52,859 bases of DNA, from positions 1 to 52,859 of the forward strand of contig JAISUO010000003.1 in assembly GCA_031272035.1 (NCBI GenBank), in the 5' to 3' direction. Origin of the DNA: Synergistaceae bacterium (GTDB lineage: Bacteria; Synergistota; Synergistia; Synergistales; Aminobacteriaceae). Below are positions 7,681 through 19,118 of the stretch, in pieces. How positions within the stretch are numbered: the stretch's first letter is position 1; the number at the start of each line of letters is the position of its first letter. The position numbers and the translations under genes are program-made. Under the pieces are notes generated by a model that saw nothing but the letters and a program-made list of their open reading frames with translations, did not search any database and had not been told where the DNA came from.

Positions 7681-9294
7681 TTACAGACCGTAAACGTGGA
7701 CCGCGACTCCGTTGTGGACGTGTTCTTCCCTGAACAGGCGGTCATACCAGGTTTTGCTGTCGTCCTCGTCCAGCACGATCATGAAAATATCCTGCGCCCG
7801 GCGCGGCTGAGCGTAGGCCGTGGTCTGCGCAAGCCCCTGAAGAATCATGGTTTCGTGGGACTTGGTGCTGTCGTAAAGCCGAAGTTCGATGATGCATCGC
7901 TCTTCCCGCCGCTCTCCGCTGGCAAGGCTGTAGCCCCATCCCACGCTGATGTCCACCCGTCCCGTACCCAGGGCGTAATCGCATTCCATTCGTCCCCGGT
8001 CGCCCAGAATGTAGTGCAAAAAGGCGAACAGCAACATCTGAGCCAGGACGCCCTCCAGATCGTACCGGCGCCCCCAGGTCAGAAAGTTTTCGCAGTAGAG
8101 TTTCTGGTAGAGTTCGATAATCGCGCGAAAATCAAGCCTGCCGTCCGGTTTGATGAACTGGGAACGATCCACCAGGTGGGACAGCTCCTCCTTCAGAGGT
8201 CTGCCCAGAACCATCGGAATAATCTCCCGATAGATGGCGCTGGGAATACCCCATCCCGTGGGAGACCGGCGGATCAGCTCCAAATCCTCCAGATAATCCA
8301 GGTCGCCCTGAGGGGGGCGGCGCTTCCAGGCGCCTCCGGACAAAATGGGGAAAAGCGTCGTGCGCACGCTGGAATTTCCAAGTTTTGCCGAAAGCTGATC
8401 CATATAGGCGTCCTGTCGGGCGATAAAATGGTCCTTGGCCGCCTCGATCATGCCGTAGGTGATTGTCCTGGCAACATCTCTGCCGAACCCCATCTCGTAA
8501 ATGGCCTCGCACAAAATCGCGTTGACCAGCCAGGGACGCCCTCCCGTCAGGGCGTAAAGACGCACATAGGCGTTCTCCTGAAACGCCTGCCCCGTCTCCG
8601 CCGTGTATTGATCACAAAGTTCCTTGATTTCGTTTTGCGTGAAATTATAGAGGATGACGGCCTTTTCACGGATGTCGGAACCGCATCGTCCCAGCAAGGA
8701 CTTGTTTTCTCCCACATCAATGTCCGCGTCGCGAATGTCGCGAACACCGCTGTAGAGAACCGACTGGAGAAAGTGCTTCGGCCCGTTGATCTGTCCCGTA
8801 CGCAGCTGCCTCAGAACGGAGACCAGAGTTTTTCCCTCCAGCAGGTCGATTCCGTCCAGCAGCAGAACGAGGGGAAGCGAAGAGTTTCCTCTCATGCGCC
8901 ACTGCTCGAAAAAAGCGGTGAGAGCACCGTCGGGTCCCACATGCTCAAAAATAGAGACAAAATTCTCGTAGGGCCATGTATCCTCGAAATCAATCTGCGC
9001 CTGAGCCGCCAGACGACTCAGAATGAGCCTGATGCCGCTTCCCAGGTCGTTGACCGCAGGCTGAGCCGCCTCGATATTGCAGTAAAAACAACGATATTTA
9101 CCATCACTGTTGATTCTTTTCTGCAAAGCCAGAAGAAACGTGGTTTTTCCGGACTGTCTTGCGGAGCACACCATGATATATCTTCCCTGGTCGATCAGGC
9201 TCTCTATCGCCTCGCAGTCGACGCGTTTCAGAGGATCCAGTCCAAAATTATCCCGTTCCCTGTTCGGCCCGGCAATATTGAAATAACGACTCAT
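7681..9294 (-). CDS. AAA-like ATPase with C-terminal PD-(D/E)XK-like domain
   Basis: The 537-residue protein starts with a P-loop ATPase domain: Walker A ARQSGKTT (45-52), Walker B LVLLLDGID (142-150), and a later winged-helix-like region near 300-345. It resembles the AAA-like proteins that often carry a C-terminal nuclease fold. The C-terminus (~450-510) shows the usual GR-x-D (GRVDI) followed by IIELRLY and QGLAQTTAYA. The E-x-K Lys of the nuclease core is replaced by Arg, so cleavage activity is doubtful. Family members are multi-copy in gut anaerobes and their biological role is unknown. ATG at 9294 is chosen; a GTG directly before it is equally possible. It is a lone gene facing the terminator of the PpiC gene and has no obvious operon partner. 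Confidence 0.82.
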   Translation of the reverse strand: MSRYFNIAGPNRERDNFGLDPLKRVDCEAIESLIDQGRYIMVCSARQSGKTTFLLALQKRINSDGKYRCFYCNIEAAQPAVNDLGSGIRLILSRLAAQAQIDFEDTWPYENFVSIFEHVGPDGALTAFFEQWRMRGNSSLPLVLLLDGIDLLEGKTLVSVLRQLRTGQINGPKHFLQSVLYSGVRDIRDADIDVGENKSLLGRCGSDIREKAVILYNFTQNEIKELCDQYTAETGQAFQENAYVRLYALTGGRPWLVNAILCEAIYEMGFGRDVARTITYGMIEAAKDHFIARQDAYMDQLSAKLGNSSVRTTLFPILSGGAWKRRPPQGDLDYLEDLELIRRSPTGWGIPSAIYREIIPMVLGRPLKEELSHLVDRSQFIKPDGRLDFRAIIELYQKLYCENFLTWGRRYDLEGVLAQMLLFAFLHYILGDRGRMECDYALGTGRVDISVGWGYSLASGERREERCIIELRLYDSTKSHETMILQGLAQTTAYAQPRRAQDIFMIVLDEDDSKTWYDRLFREEHVHNGVAVHVYGL

Positions 9295-9390
9295 CACGCA
9301 CCCCCCCAGATTTTTTCATTATACACTGGTCATGGTCACATAATCGTCAGAAAAGAATTTTATATTCAATTTATATGCAATAAAATTTAA

Positions 9391-9414
9391 AAAGGGCGCC
9401 CCTCCAGGCGCCCC
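9391..9414 (-). terminator. Rho-independent terminator of the 9588-11279 gene
   Basis: On the minus strand GGGGCGCC pairs with GGCGCCC (5-6 nt loop), followed by a run of U (bases 9391-9393 and beyond, AAA on the plus strand with more A/T next). It lies ~175 bases past the stop of the second Synerg-CTERM gene. The remaining 9415-9587 stretch shows nothing recognisable. Confidence 0.75.
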
Positions 9415-9587
9415 TTCAAACAGGCTCAGGAGGGCGGAGAATCGCCTGCCCTGCACATTTTTTTCTTATCGGACGTTCCTGTCCGCAGCTTAAAAATATC
9501 CCCAACAAAAATTATTCAAAATTTGCTCCAAAACATCAGGAAGAAAAAATATCAGGAGGAAAGGAGACCGTCACTCCGCGCAGGCGT

Positions 9588-11279
9588 TTACCTTCGGGTC
9601 CGGCCGCGTTTCGGCAGAACCAGCGCCGCCGGCAGAAGGGCGAGAATTCCCCATCCTGCGCTGCAGCCGCCTCCTCCCGAATGTTTGCTCTCTTCCACCG
9701 TCAAAATAAAGACGTCCTCGCCGCGGCTCGTTCCCTTGCTGTTTACGGCGGTCACCAGGACCCGAACGGCGGTCTGCCCCAGGTTCTTCGCCTCCAGTGT
9801 CGCCGTACTCCCCGCCTCCGACTGAACGACAGAGGCGATGGAAGGATAATCCGAGACGAAGGAAATCGTGCAGGGCGTATCGGAGGGATTCACCTCCAGC
9901 GCAAGTTTCAGGGTCTGGCGGCTTCTCTGTTCCATCGTGGTTTTCGGGCTGACGAAGGAAACCGTCACAGTGGGAACGGGCAGGGGATTTTCTCCGACGC
10001 TGACGCTTTTCGTGGCCGTGATCGTGATGGATTCCCCTCCGGCGTTCCATCCGTGGGCGGTGGCGCAAACCGTCGCATCTCCCAGGGAGACCCCCGTCAC
10101 CTGACCGTATCGATCCACGGAAATCACCTCTCCGTAAGAGGGATTGATCACCGTCCATTCGATGCCGTCTTCGTAACCGCGAACGTCGAGCGTCACGTTT
10201 TCGGGCCTGAGAGAAACATCGTACCGCTCAATGGTTCCTCTCTGGATGTAGCTTCCGCCCCTGACCTCCAGACCGGTCAGAGCCACGGGGCTCAGTTCGT
10301 ACGCGCCCGCGTCCGCGGCGGTCATCTGGGGACGGGCCGCTCCCCGCTCGTCCACGTCCGGCAGTTTCATAGCCACAGCGACGTCCCGGGAAACCGCGTC
10401 GAGAGCCACATTGCTCGTGGCGCTCAGAAGCTCGACAACATTCACGCCCTCCACTTCCGTCAGGCTGCCGGGCGTTTTGAACACGTCCGAGGGCGATACG
10501 GAAAGAAAATTTCCCCGACTGGAGGCGAAAAACGGGGCGGCGTTGGTCTGCCCGATGACGTTGAACCGGCCCGAGTTGCTCACGAGGCCGCTGCCTTCGC
10601 TGTAGATGTCCACGCTCCCGTTTCCCGTGACAATGGAGGCGTTGAACACCACGGTCCCTCCCAGAATGGCCACGCCTCCCCCATTGCCATTCGCCTCGTT
10701 CCCGGTCAGGGTGCAGAAGGTGAAGGTGGTCATCTCGGCCCCTCCTCCGTAAATGCAGACGGCTCCTCCGTCGCGTCCCGCTCGGTTGCCGAAAAACGTG
10801 CAGTTCACGAAATCGGCCTTTCCTCCCGCCGTGGAGTCGATATACACCGCTCCGCCGCTTTCGGAAGCGGTATAGCCGTCGGAAAAGGTCAGAGAATCGA
10901 AGGCCGCGCTTCCCCCGGAGGAAACGGAGAACAGGCGGGTGACCCTGGAGCCCCTGACGATGGCCCCGTGGCCGTTGATAACGACCTGCCCCGTGATGGT
11001 GACCGTGCTGAAGAGCTGGATTTCCTTCACCGACGAGGCGAACTCGACGACATTCTGCTCATGGCTCACGTTTGCCGCCGCGATGGCTTCGCGCAGAGAC
11101 CCCACGCCGCCGTCCGCGTCGGAGGTGACCTGGAAAACGGCCGCGTCCGCCCCCTGGACCGATCCCCAAACAACCGGCAGCAAAGCGATTAAAATTAAAG
11201 CCAACATTCTTTTCCATCGTACTTTCAAATATCGTACTTTCAACTGCATTATCATTGTTTTCAACTGTATCTCTTTCAA
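9588..11279 (-). CDS. Secreted beta-helix protein with Big-type domain and Synerg-CTERM sorting signal
   Basis: The 563-residue product begins with a basic stretch, a signal peptide (MLALILIALLPVVWG, ~25-39) and cleavage near ADA. Next come GSLREAIAAAN and a Gly/Ala-rich right-handed beta-helix region (~60-300) with GGAVYI, GGAVCI and GGGVAI turns, as in polymorphic outer-membrane-type adhesins. A bacterial Ig-like (Big_2) segment follows (~370-430, VDRYGQVTGVSLGDATV), then a second beta domain. The C-terminus is SGGGGC (C539), a hydrophobic stretch and an RGRTRR tail: a Synerg-CTERM signal. The TTG start at 11279 has GGAGGGG eight bases upstream; an ATG at residue 25 would also keep the signal peptide. 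The protein is probably displayed on the surface after C-terminal processing. Ligand or adhesion target is unknown. Confidence 0.88.
   Translation of the reverse strand: MKEIQLKTMIMQLKVRYLKVRWKRMLALILIALLPVVWGSVQGADAAVFQVTSDADGGVGSLREAIAAANVSHEQNVVEFASSVKEIQLFSTVTITGQVVINGHGAIVRGSRVTRLFSVSSGGSAAFDSLTFSDGYTASESGGAVYIDSTAGGKADFVNCTFFGNRAGRDGGAVCIYGGGAEMTTFTFCTLTGNEANGNGGGVAILGGTVVFNASIVTGNGSVDIYSEGSGLVSNSGRFNVIGQTNAAPFFASSRGNFLSVSPSDVFKTPGSLTEVEGVNVVELLSATSNVALDAVSRDVAVAMKLPDVDERGAARPQMTAADAGAYELSPVALTGLEVRGGSYIQRGTIERYDVSLRPENVTLDVRGYEDGIEWTVINPSYGEVISVDRYGQVTGVSLGDATVCATAHGWNAGGESITITATKSVSVGENPLPVPTVTVSFVSPKTTMEQRSRQTLKLALEVNPSDTPCTISFVSDYPSIASVVQSEAGSTATLEAKNLGQTAVRVLVTAVNSKGTSRGEDVFILTVEESKHSGGGGCSAGWGILALLPAALVLPKRGRTRR
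11216..11242. repeat. 13-base direct repeat inside the signal region of the Synerg-CTERM gene
   Basis: ATCGTACTTTCAA occurs twice, two bases apart. It encodes a duplicated Leu-Lys-Val-Arg segment in the basic N-terminal region of the protein on the minus strand. Confidence 0.7.
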
Positions 11280-11357
11280 TTTTTATTCCCCTCCAACGAC
11301 AGTGGTATATTAGCAGTATATTACAACAGGCGGGATGAATTTTGACGGAGACGGCAC

Positions 11358-12479
11358 ATGTTTTACAATAAGAAAGCGATGATCCTCTTCACGGCATCTT
11401 ATCTGGCCGCGCTGTTTTATACCGGTTTTCATCTCTCGGAGCTGCTTCTGGGAAACCGGCGTCCCTTCGAGATTTTTGCTCTGTGGATTCTTTTCGGGGC
11501 CTCTCTGCCCCTGGGATTCCTTCGGAAAAAATACGTCCCCATTCTGACGCCGGCGGGCGGAGTCGCTCTCGCCTTCGTGTGCCACCTGTCCGGAGCGTTT
11601 CTGATTCTGGACGCCTGGAGGCTGTCGTCCTTCGCCGGACTTCTGCCCCTTCCCTCCTCCCGGGACGCGGCAATCCTCCTGAACGGCGCGCTTCTCTGGA
11701 TCGCCTGGGGCGTCGTCCGGGCCCAGAGAATCAGAGTTCGAACTCTGGAGGTTCGGCTGCCCTCCGACCGTCCCCATCCTCCCCTGCGCGCGGCGGCGGC
11801 CATGGACATCCACGCCGGCGGCGTGGCGGGGCGGCGTTACCTGCGGCGTCTGAAGGCGCTGATCGAGGGATGCAGGCCGGACATCATCCTCCTGGCCGGA
11901 GACGTTACAGACGGCAACCTTTCCCGCGCCGTCAGAGCCGGGCTGAAAGAGATTCTGGCCTCTCTCCGGGCGCCTCTGGGAAAATACGCCGTCCTGGGAA
12001 ACCACGACATCTACGCGGGAGCGGAAGATTTCGTCTCCCTGATGAGGGACGCGGGGGTGACGGTTCTGCGGGACGAAGCCCGAATCGTCGACGGCGCTTT
12101 CATTCTCGCCGGACGCAACGATCCGAGGGGAATTCATTTCGGAATTTCCAGGGCTCCTCTGGCTCAGGTGCTTCAGGGGCAGCCCGATCTGCCTCTGGTC
12201 GTCATCGACCACACGCCCCGGGACCTGGAGGAGGCCGAAGCCTGCGGGGTCGATCTTCAGCTTTCGGGACACACGCACGGCGGGCAGGTATTCCCTCTCA
12301 ACCTGGTCATGAAACGGCTGTACGGCATTTCCTCAGGCGTTCTGCGAAAGGGAAAGACCCTCATCTGCGTCTCCTCGGGGGCGGGACTCTGGGTGATGCC
12401 GACACGAACCGTCACAAACAGTGAAATCCTTCTCTGCAGGATTACTTTTGTCTCCAAAACGTCGGGGGAAATACACTGA
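11358..12479 (+). CDS. Membrane-anchored metallophosphoesterase
   Basis: The 373-residue protein has four hydrophobic segments in its first ~120 residues, then a calcineurin-like phosphoesterase domain. The metal-binding motifs are complete: D150-x-H152, GDVTD (181-185), GNHD (214-217), H285 and GHTHGG (304-309). The first motif reads MDIH rather than the usual SDIH/SDLH. The layout matches YkuE/YaeI-like enzymes, which hydrolyse phospholipid or nucleotide phosphodiesters at the membrane; the substrate here is not known. GGAG lies seven bases before the ATG. The gene is divergent from the Synerg-CTERM gene, with 78 bases between them, and no partner follows in the same unit. Confidence 0.9.
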   Translation: MFYNKKAMILFTASYLAALFYTGFHLSELLLGNRRPFEIFALWILFGASLPLGFLRKKYVPILTPAGGVALAFVCHLSGAFLILDAWRLSSFAGLLPLPSSRDAAILLNGALLWIAWGVVRAQRIRVRTLEVRLPSDRPHPPLRAAAAMDIHAGGVAGRRYLRRLKALIEGCRPDIILLAGDVTDGNLSRAVRAGLKEILASLRAPLGKYAVLGNHDIYAGAEDFVSLMRDAGVTVLRDEARIVDGAFILAGRNDPRGIHFGISRAPLAQVLQGQPDLPLVVIDHTPRDLEEAEACGVDLQLSGHTHGGQVFPLNLVMKRLYGISSGVLRKGKTLICVSSGAGLWVMPTRTVTNSEILLCRITFVSKTSGEIH

Positions 12480-12543
12480 AGATCCGGTTGAAACCGGAGG
12501 CGGCCGTTGAGCGATTCATTTTTTTCGGTTTCATTTTTATTTA

Positions 12544-12579
12544 ACACTATACGAAATTTTATGTTTGGTAGTGTACAAT
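12544..12579 (+). promoter_or_regulatory. Possible nifJ promoter with flanking inverted repeat
   Basis: A -10-like TACAAT lies at 12574-12579. An inverted repeat ACACTA (12544-12549) / TAGTGT (12569-12574) brackets the region where a -35 would lie, but no good -35 hexamer is seen. The repeat could be an operator for a regulator of pyruvate metabolism. Confidence 0.3.
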
Positions 12580-12627
12580 GACGTTCTGGGGAGTATTTGA
12601 ACGAAGTAAATTTTAATTCGCCGCAAA

Positions 12628-12701
12628 TGTCGCGTCCGGGGAACTCTGCCCAGAGGACCCCGATACAGCAAAATAAGGCGCGACACAATTTTACAGAGGG
12701 G
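12628..12701 (+). promoter_or_regulatory. Structured leader RNA of nifJ
   Basis: A closing 7-bp helix (TGTCGCG 12628-12634 / CGCGACA 12679-12685) encloses a two-step hairpin: CGGGG (12637-12641) with CCCCG (12658-12662), and CTCTG (12644-12648) with CAGAG (12651-12655). A purine-rich single strand follows inside. The CAGAG arm is repeated at 12694-12698 within the ribosome binding site (CAGAGGGGG), so CTCTG could pair with either copy. I recognise no known riboswitch class in it. It may control nifJ translation. Confidence 0.5.
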
Positions 12702-12711
12702 GTATTTTTTC

Positions 12712-16302
<3,591 letters not shown>

Positions 16303-16345
16303 GGACAGAAGCGCCATTCCTCCGAGAAAACAGCGACTCTGAGTG

Positions 16346-16376
16346 AAAAAGGCCGGGGGTATCCCTGGCCTTTTTT
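16346..16376 (+). terminator. Rho-independent terminator of nifJ
   Basis: AAGGCC-GGGG pairs with CCC-GGCCTT in a hairpin followed by six T residues, 44 bases after the stop. Confidence 0.85.
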
Positions 16377-16413
16377 CTGGCCTTATTTTTTGAGGCGACT
16401 GAGCCATTCCAAA

Positions 16414-16443
16414 TTCAGGTCTTTGTTCTCAATTTGATATAAT
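16414..16443 (+). promoter_or_regulatory. Predicted promoter of the DUF2993-DUF4153 unit
   Basis: A perfect TATAAT (16438-16443) has a weak -35 (TTCAGG, 16414-16419) 18 bases upstream. Just downstream lies a short palindrome, CGACA-GAAA-TGTCG (16451-16464), near the predicted start site, which could be an operator or a leader hairpin. Confidence 0.45.
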
Positions 16444-16537
16444 AGGCAAACGACAGAAATGTCGTATATTTTATGAAAAAAAGCAGCGCTATTTCCGACG
16501 TAAAAACAGGCCGCGCCCTGTGGGAGGTCTTTTATCG

Positions 16538-17338
16538 ATGAAAAATTTATGCCGCGTTCCGATACTGTTGCTGTGGGCCATCCTGTTCACACAGCCGGCT
16601 CTGGGAGCAGATTTCGAGTTCAGGGGCACAATAGACGCTTCCGATCCCACAGCCCATCTTCTGGCCTGCTACGTGAACCGCTTCACCCCGGAGGACCTTT
16701 TTCTGGCGATTGACGAAGAACCCGATGAAACCGGACATTTTCGAGATCTCTACATGGATTTGAAAGGCGTAATGATCGGAGGGGTACGGACGGACCGGCT
16801 GACGTTCCGCATGAATGACGTTCAGTTCAACCCCCCTTCGGAGTGGGCGGCCGGAAATGTGGAGTGCAGACAGGCCCTGCAAATTCACGCAATTTGTCTG
16901 CTGAAGGAAGACGACGTCAACAAAAAGCTGGAGTCCAAAACCTTTGGAAAAGACGACCACTGGAAGGACATTTCCATGCGTATTTCCCCCGATGGAATTC
17001 GGGCGCGGGGGATTTACGTGGCCAAAGTTCTCTTTGTCACCCTGGACATTCTCATTGAGGTGGAGGGCAGCCTCAAAATCGTGGAGGGCAGAGAACTGTG
17101 GCTGGACAACTACAAAATCCGCGTCAACACCATGGATGTTCCGGACTTTATCACGCAAAAAGCGATACGCCAGATTCAGCCTCTGCTCGACCTTGGACGT
17201 TTCCCCCTGCCTCTGCGCCTGCACAGTGTCGAACTGCAGAAGCAACAGGCCGTTTTTTCCACCCGCAGACATCCGGAGGTTTTGCAGGGCGGGATAACCT
17301 ATCACTACAGCGCGGGGACAGTCGATGTACAGCATTGA
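16538..17338 (+). CDS. Secreted LmeA-like (DUF2993) lipid-binding protein
   Basis: The 266-residue product has a Sec signal peptide (VPILLLWAILFTQPALG, cleavage near residue 23). The mature part is a two-fold pattern typical of DUF2993/LmeA-like proteins, with phrases such as MDLKGVMIGGVRTDRLTFRM, and ISPDGIRARG and ILIEVEGSLKIVEGRELWLD later. Family members bind phospholipids in the cell envelope. The ATG at 16538 has GGGAGG ten bases upstream; the in-frame GTG at 16520 has none and would extend the protein before the signal peptide. The downstream membrane-protein gene overlaps by 14 bases, showing translational coupling. Family assignment rests on pattern memory and is moderately sure. Confidence 0.72.
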   Translation: MKNLCRVPILLLWAILFTQPALGADFEFRGTIDASDPTAHLLACYVNRFTPEDLFLAIDEEPDETGHFRDLYMDLKGVMIGGVRTDRLTFRMNDVQFNPPSEWAAGNVECRQALQIHAICLLKEDDVNKKLESKTFGKDDHWKDISMRISPDGIRARGIYVAKVLFVTLDILIEVEGSLKIVEGRELWLDNYKIRVNTMDVPDFITQKAIRQIQPLLDLGRFPLPLRLHSVELQKQQAVFSTRRHPEVLQGGITYHYSAGTVDVQH

Positions 17339-19067
17339 TCGCGTGCGCTATATCTGGGTCGGGCTTTCCGCTCTTTTTCAGGGGCTTCTGCTGGGCGGGT
17401 ACGTCTACACCACATCCGGAATTTTTCAGGCTCTTCCCCTCAACGTGGTCATGATCGTCCCCTTCACCTTCTGGCTGGGGCAGGAGCACTGGGGAAGGCG
17501 TCTGAAGCGCTTTATGGGCGCTCTGACGGGAGTTCTTCTGTTTTTCTACGCTTACTGGCTGTGGTCCGTCTTTCCGGCGGACGGAGAGTTTTATTACCTG
17601 CCCTCTCAAAATCTGAACCTGATGAGAGCCTGTATCGCCGTTTTTTTGTGCCTGCCCTTCTTTCAGTGCCGGATCGCCACGTGGAGCTGGCGGGTTCCCT
17701 ATTCAGAGGTATTTTTTCAGCTTTGCCGCAATGTTTTCCTGCTGCTGCAGTCGACCATCGTCATGGTCGTTTTCTGGCTCCTGCTTCTCACCGCTTCGCG
17801 GCTTTTTGAAATTATCGGGCTCAACTTCGTTCCTCACTTCGTTTTTCATCCGATTGTGGCCTTCCCCCTGACCAGCCTCACCGTCGCCTTCTCCATCACC
17901 CTCGCCCTGAAGCACCCCGGAATAGATTCCCTGGGGCGGTGGATCCTTTCGATTATGGCCTGGCTTCTGCCTCCTTTTTCCCTGCTGTCTCTGGTCTTTG
18001 TGATTTCTCTCCCCTTCTCCGGGCTGAAGACGCTTCTGGGGACGGGACAGGCCAGCACGCTGATGCTGACGCTGCAGGTGGCGACGCTGCTTTTGGCCAA
18101 CGCGGCATGGCTGGACGGAACCCGTTCTCCCTTTTCCGGCAGGACAGCCGGAGGTTCCTCCCTTATTTCTTCGACGATTGAAGCGATTTCCTCTCTTTCT
18201 CTGCTCTGCCTGCCGATCTACACGGTGCTCTGTCTCTACTCCCTGGGGATACGGGTTCAGCAGTACGGGTGGAGCGTCGACCGCATCCACGCGGCGTTTC
18301 TCGTGGTCGTGGCCGGAATATGGGGGCTGGGTTACGCCGGACTTGTGCTGCTGCGTCAGTGGCCCTCCTCCATGGGACGGGTCAATACCGCCGCCGCCCT
18401 GATTTTCACCCTTCTGGTCATCGCCATGAACTCTCCGCTGCTGGATCCCTGCCGCCTGTCCGCCAACAGCCAGGTCAACCGCCTTCTCACCGGAATGACC
18501 GATCCCGCGGGGTTCGACTTTCAGTATCTGCGCTTCAACCTCGGCCGTTACGGAACCGCCGCGCTGGAGCGCCTGAAAAACGCCGACGACGCCCCAAAGG
18601 CGGATTTGATTCGCCGCCACATGAAAGAAGCCGTCGCCATGAGTCCCAGAGAATACTGGAACAGCGTACAAAACGGCCTTATCCCGGAAAGAGCCCGCAG
18701 AGAAATCCTGACTCAGGCTCGGGTTTATCCCGAAGGGCGCGTCCTGCCCCAGGGAATCGTGGAAAATCTGGTGGACAACTGGGGGAAGGAGAGCCTGTAC
18801 TCTCTGAATCAGGTTCGAAACGCGTCAGAGCTCGTTTTTTCATTTAAAAAACTGCATACCGACAGCGATGAAGAAAGCCTTCTGATGATCCGGACGGGTC
18901 TGGGACTGGTGTTCGACGTGGTTTCCGACGACCTTCAGCTTGTGGGGACCCTTCAGGGGTCCATCAGCCCCGCGTCCCTGGCCTCGGAAGATTTTCGGTC
19001 CGTCACGCCGGAATTTATGGACGTGGAACTGAACGGCCAACGATTTCAAATTTTCTACGCTCAATAA
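17325..19067 (+). CDS. Multi-pass membrane protein, DUF4153 family
   Basis: The 580-residue protein has about twelve hydrophobic segments in residues 8-380 and then a ~190-residue soluble C-terminal domain. The segment YSLGIRVQQYGWSVDRIH (around residue 305-322) is characteristic of DUF4153 proteins. Their role is unknown. The soluble tail is charged and has no catalytic motif that I recognise. The start overlaps the end of the DUF2993 gene, so the two are translated together and probably act in the same envelope process (inference). The purH gene follows after 51 bases and may be read through from the same transcript. Confidence 0.8.
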   Translation: MYSIDRVRYIWVGLSALFQGLLLGGYVYTTSGIFQALPLNVVMIVPFTFWLGQEHWGRRLKRFMGALTGVLLFFYAYWLWSVFPADGEFYYLPSQNLNLMRACIAVFLCLPFFQCRIATWSWRVPYSEVFFQLCRNVFLLLQSTIVMVVFWLLLLTASRLFEIIGLNFVPHFVFHPIVAFPLTSLTVAFSITLALKHPGIDSLGRWILSIMAWLLPPFSLLSLVFVISLPFSGLKTLLGTGQASTLMLTLQVATLLLANAAWLDGTRSPFSGRTAGGSSLISSTIEAISSLSLLCLPIYTVLCLYSLGIRVQQYGWSVDRIHAAFLVVVAGIWGLGYAGLVLLRQWPSSMGRVNTAAALIFTLLVIAMNSPLLDPCRLSANSQVNRLLTGMTDPAGFDFQYLRFNLGRYGTAALERLKNADDAPKADLIRRHMKEAVAMSPREYWNSVQNGLIPERARREILTQARVYPEGRVLPQGIVENLVDNWGKESLYSLNQVRNASELVFSFKKLHTDSDEESLLMIRTGLGLVFDVVSDDLQLVGTLQGSISPASLASEDFRSVTPEFMDVELNGQRFQIFYAQ

Positions 19068-19118
19068 CGCGCTCAATAAACGCGAAGAATAAAATTGACG
19101 AGGGGAGAATGATTGACC

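Noticed and set aside
12483-12498. Terminator for the metallophosphoesterase gene
   Set aside because: The TCCGGT/ACCGGA hairpin is real, but the T-run lies about 20 bases away, so intrinsic termination is not supported.
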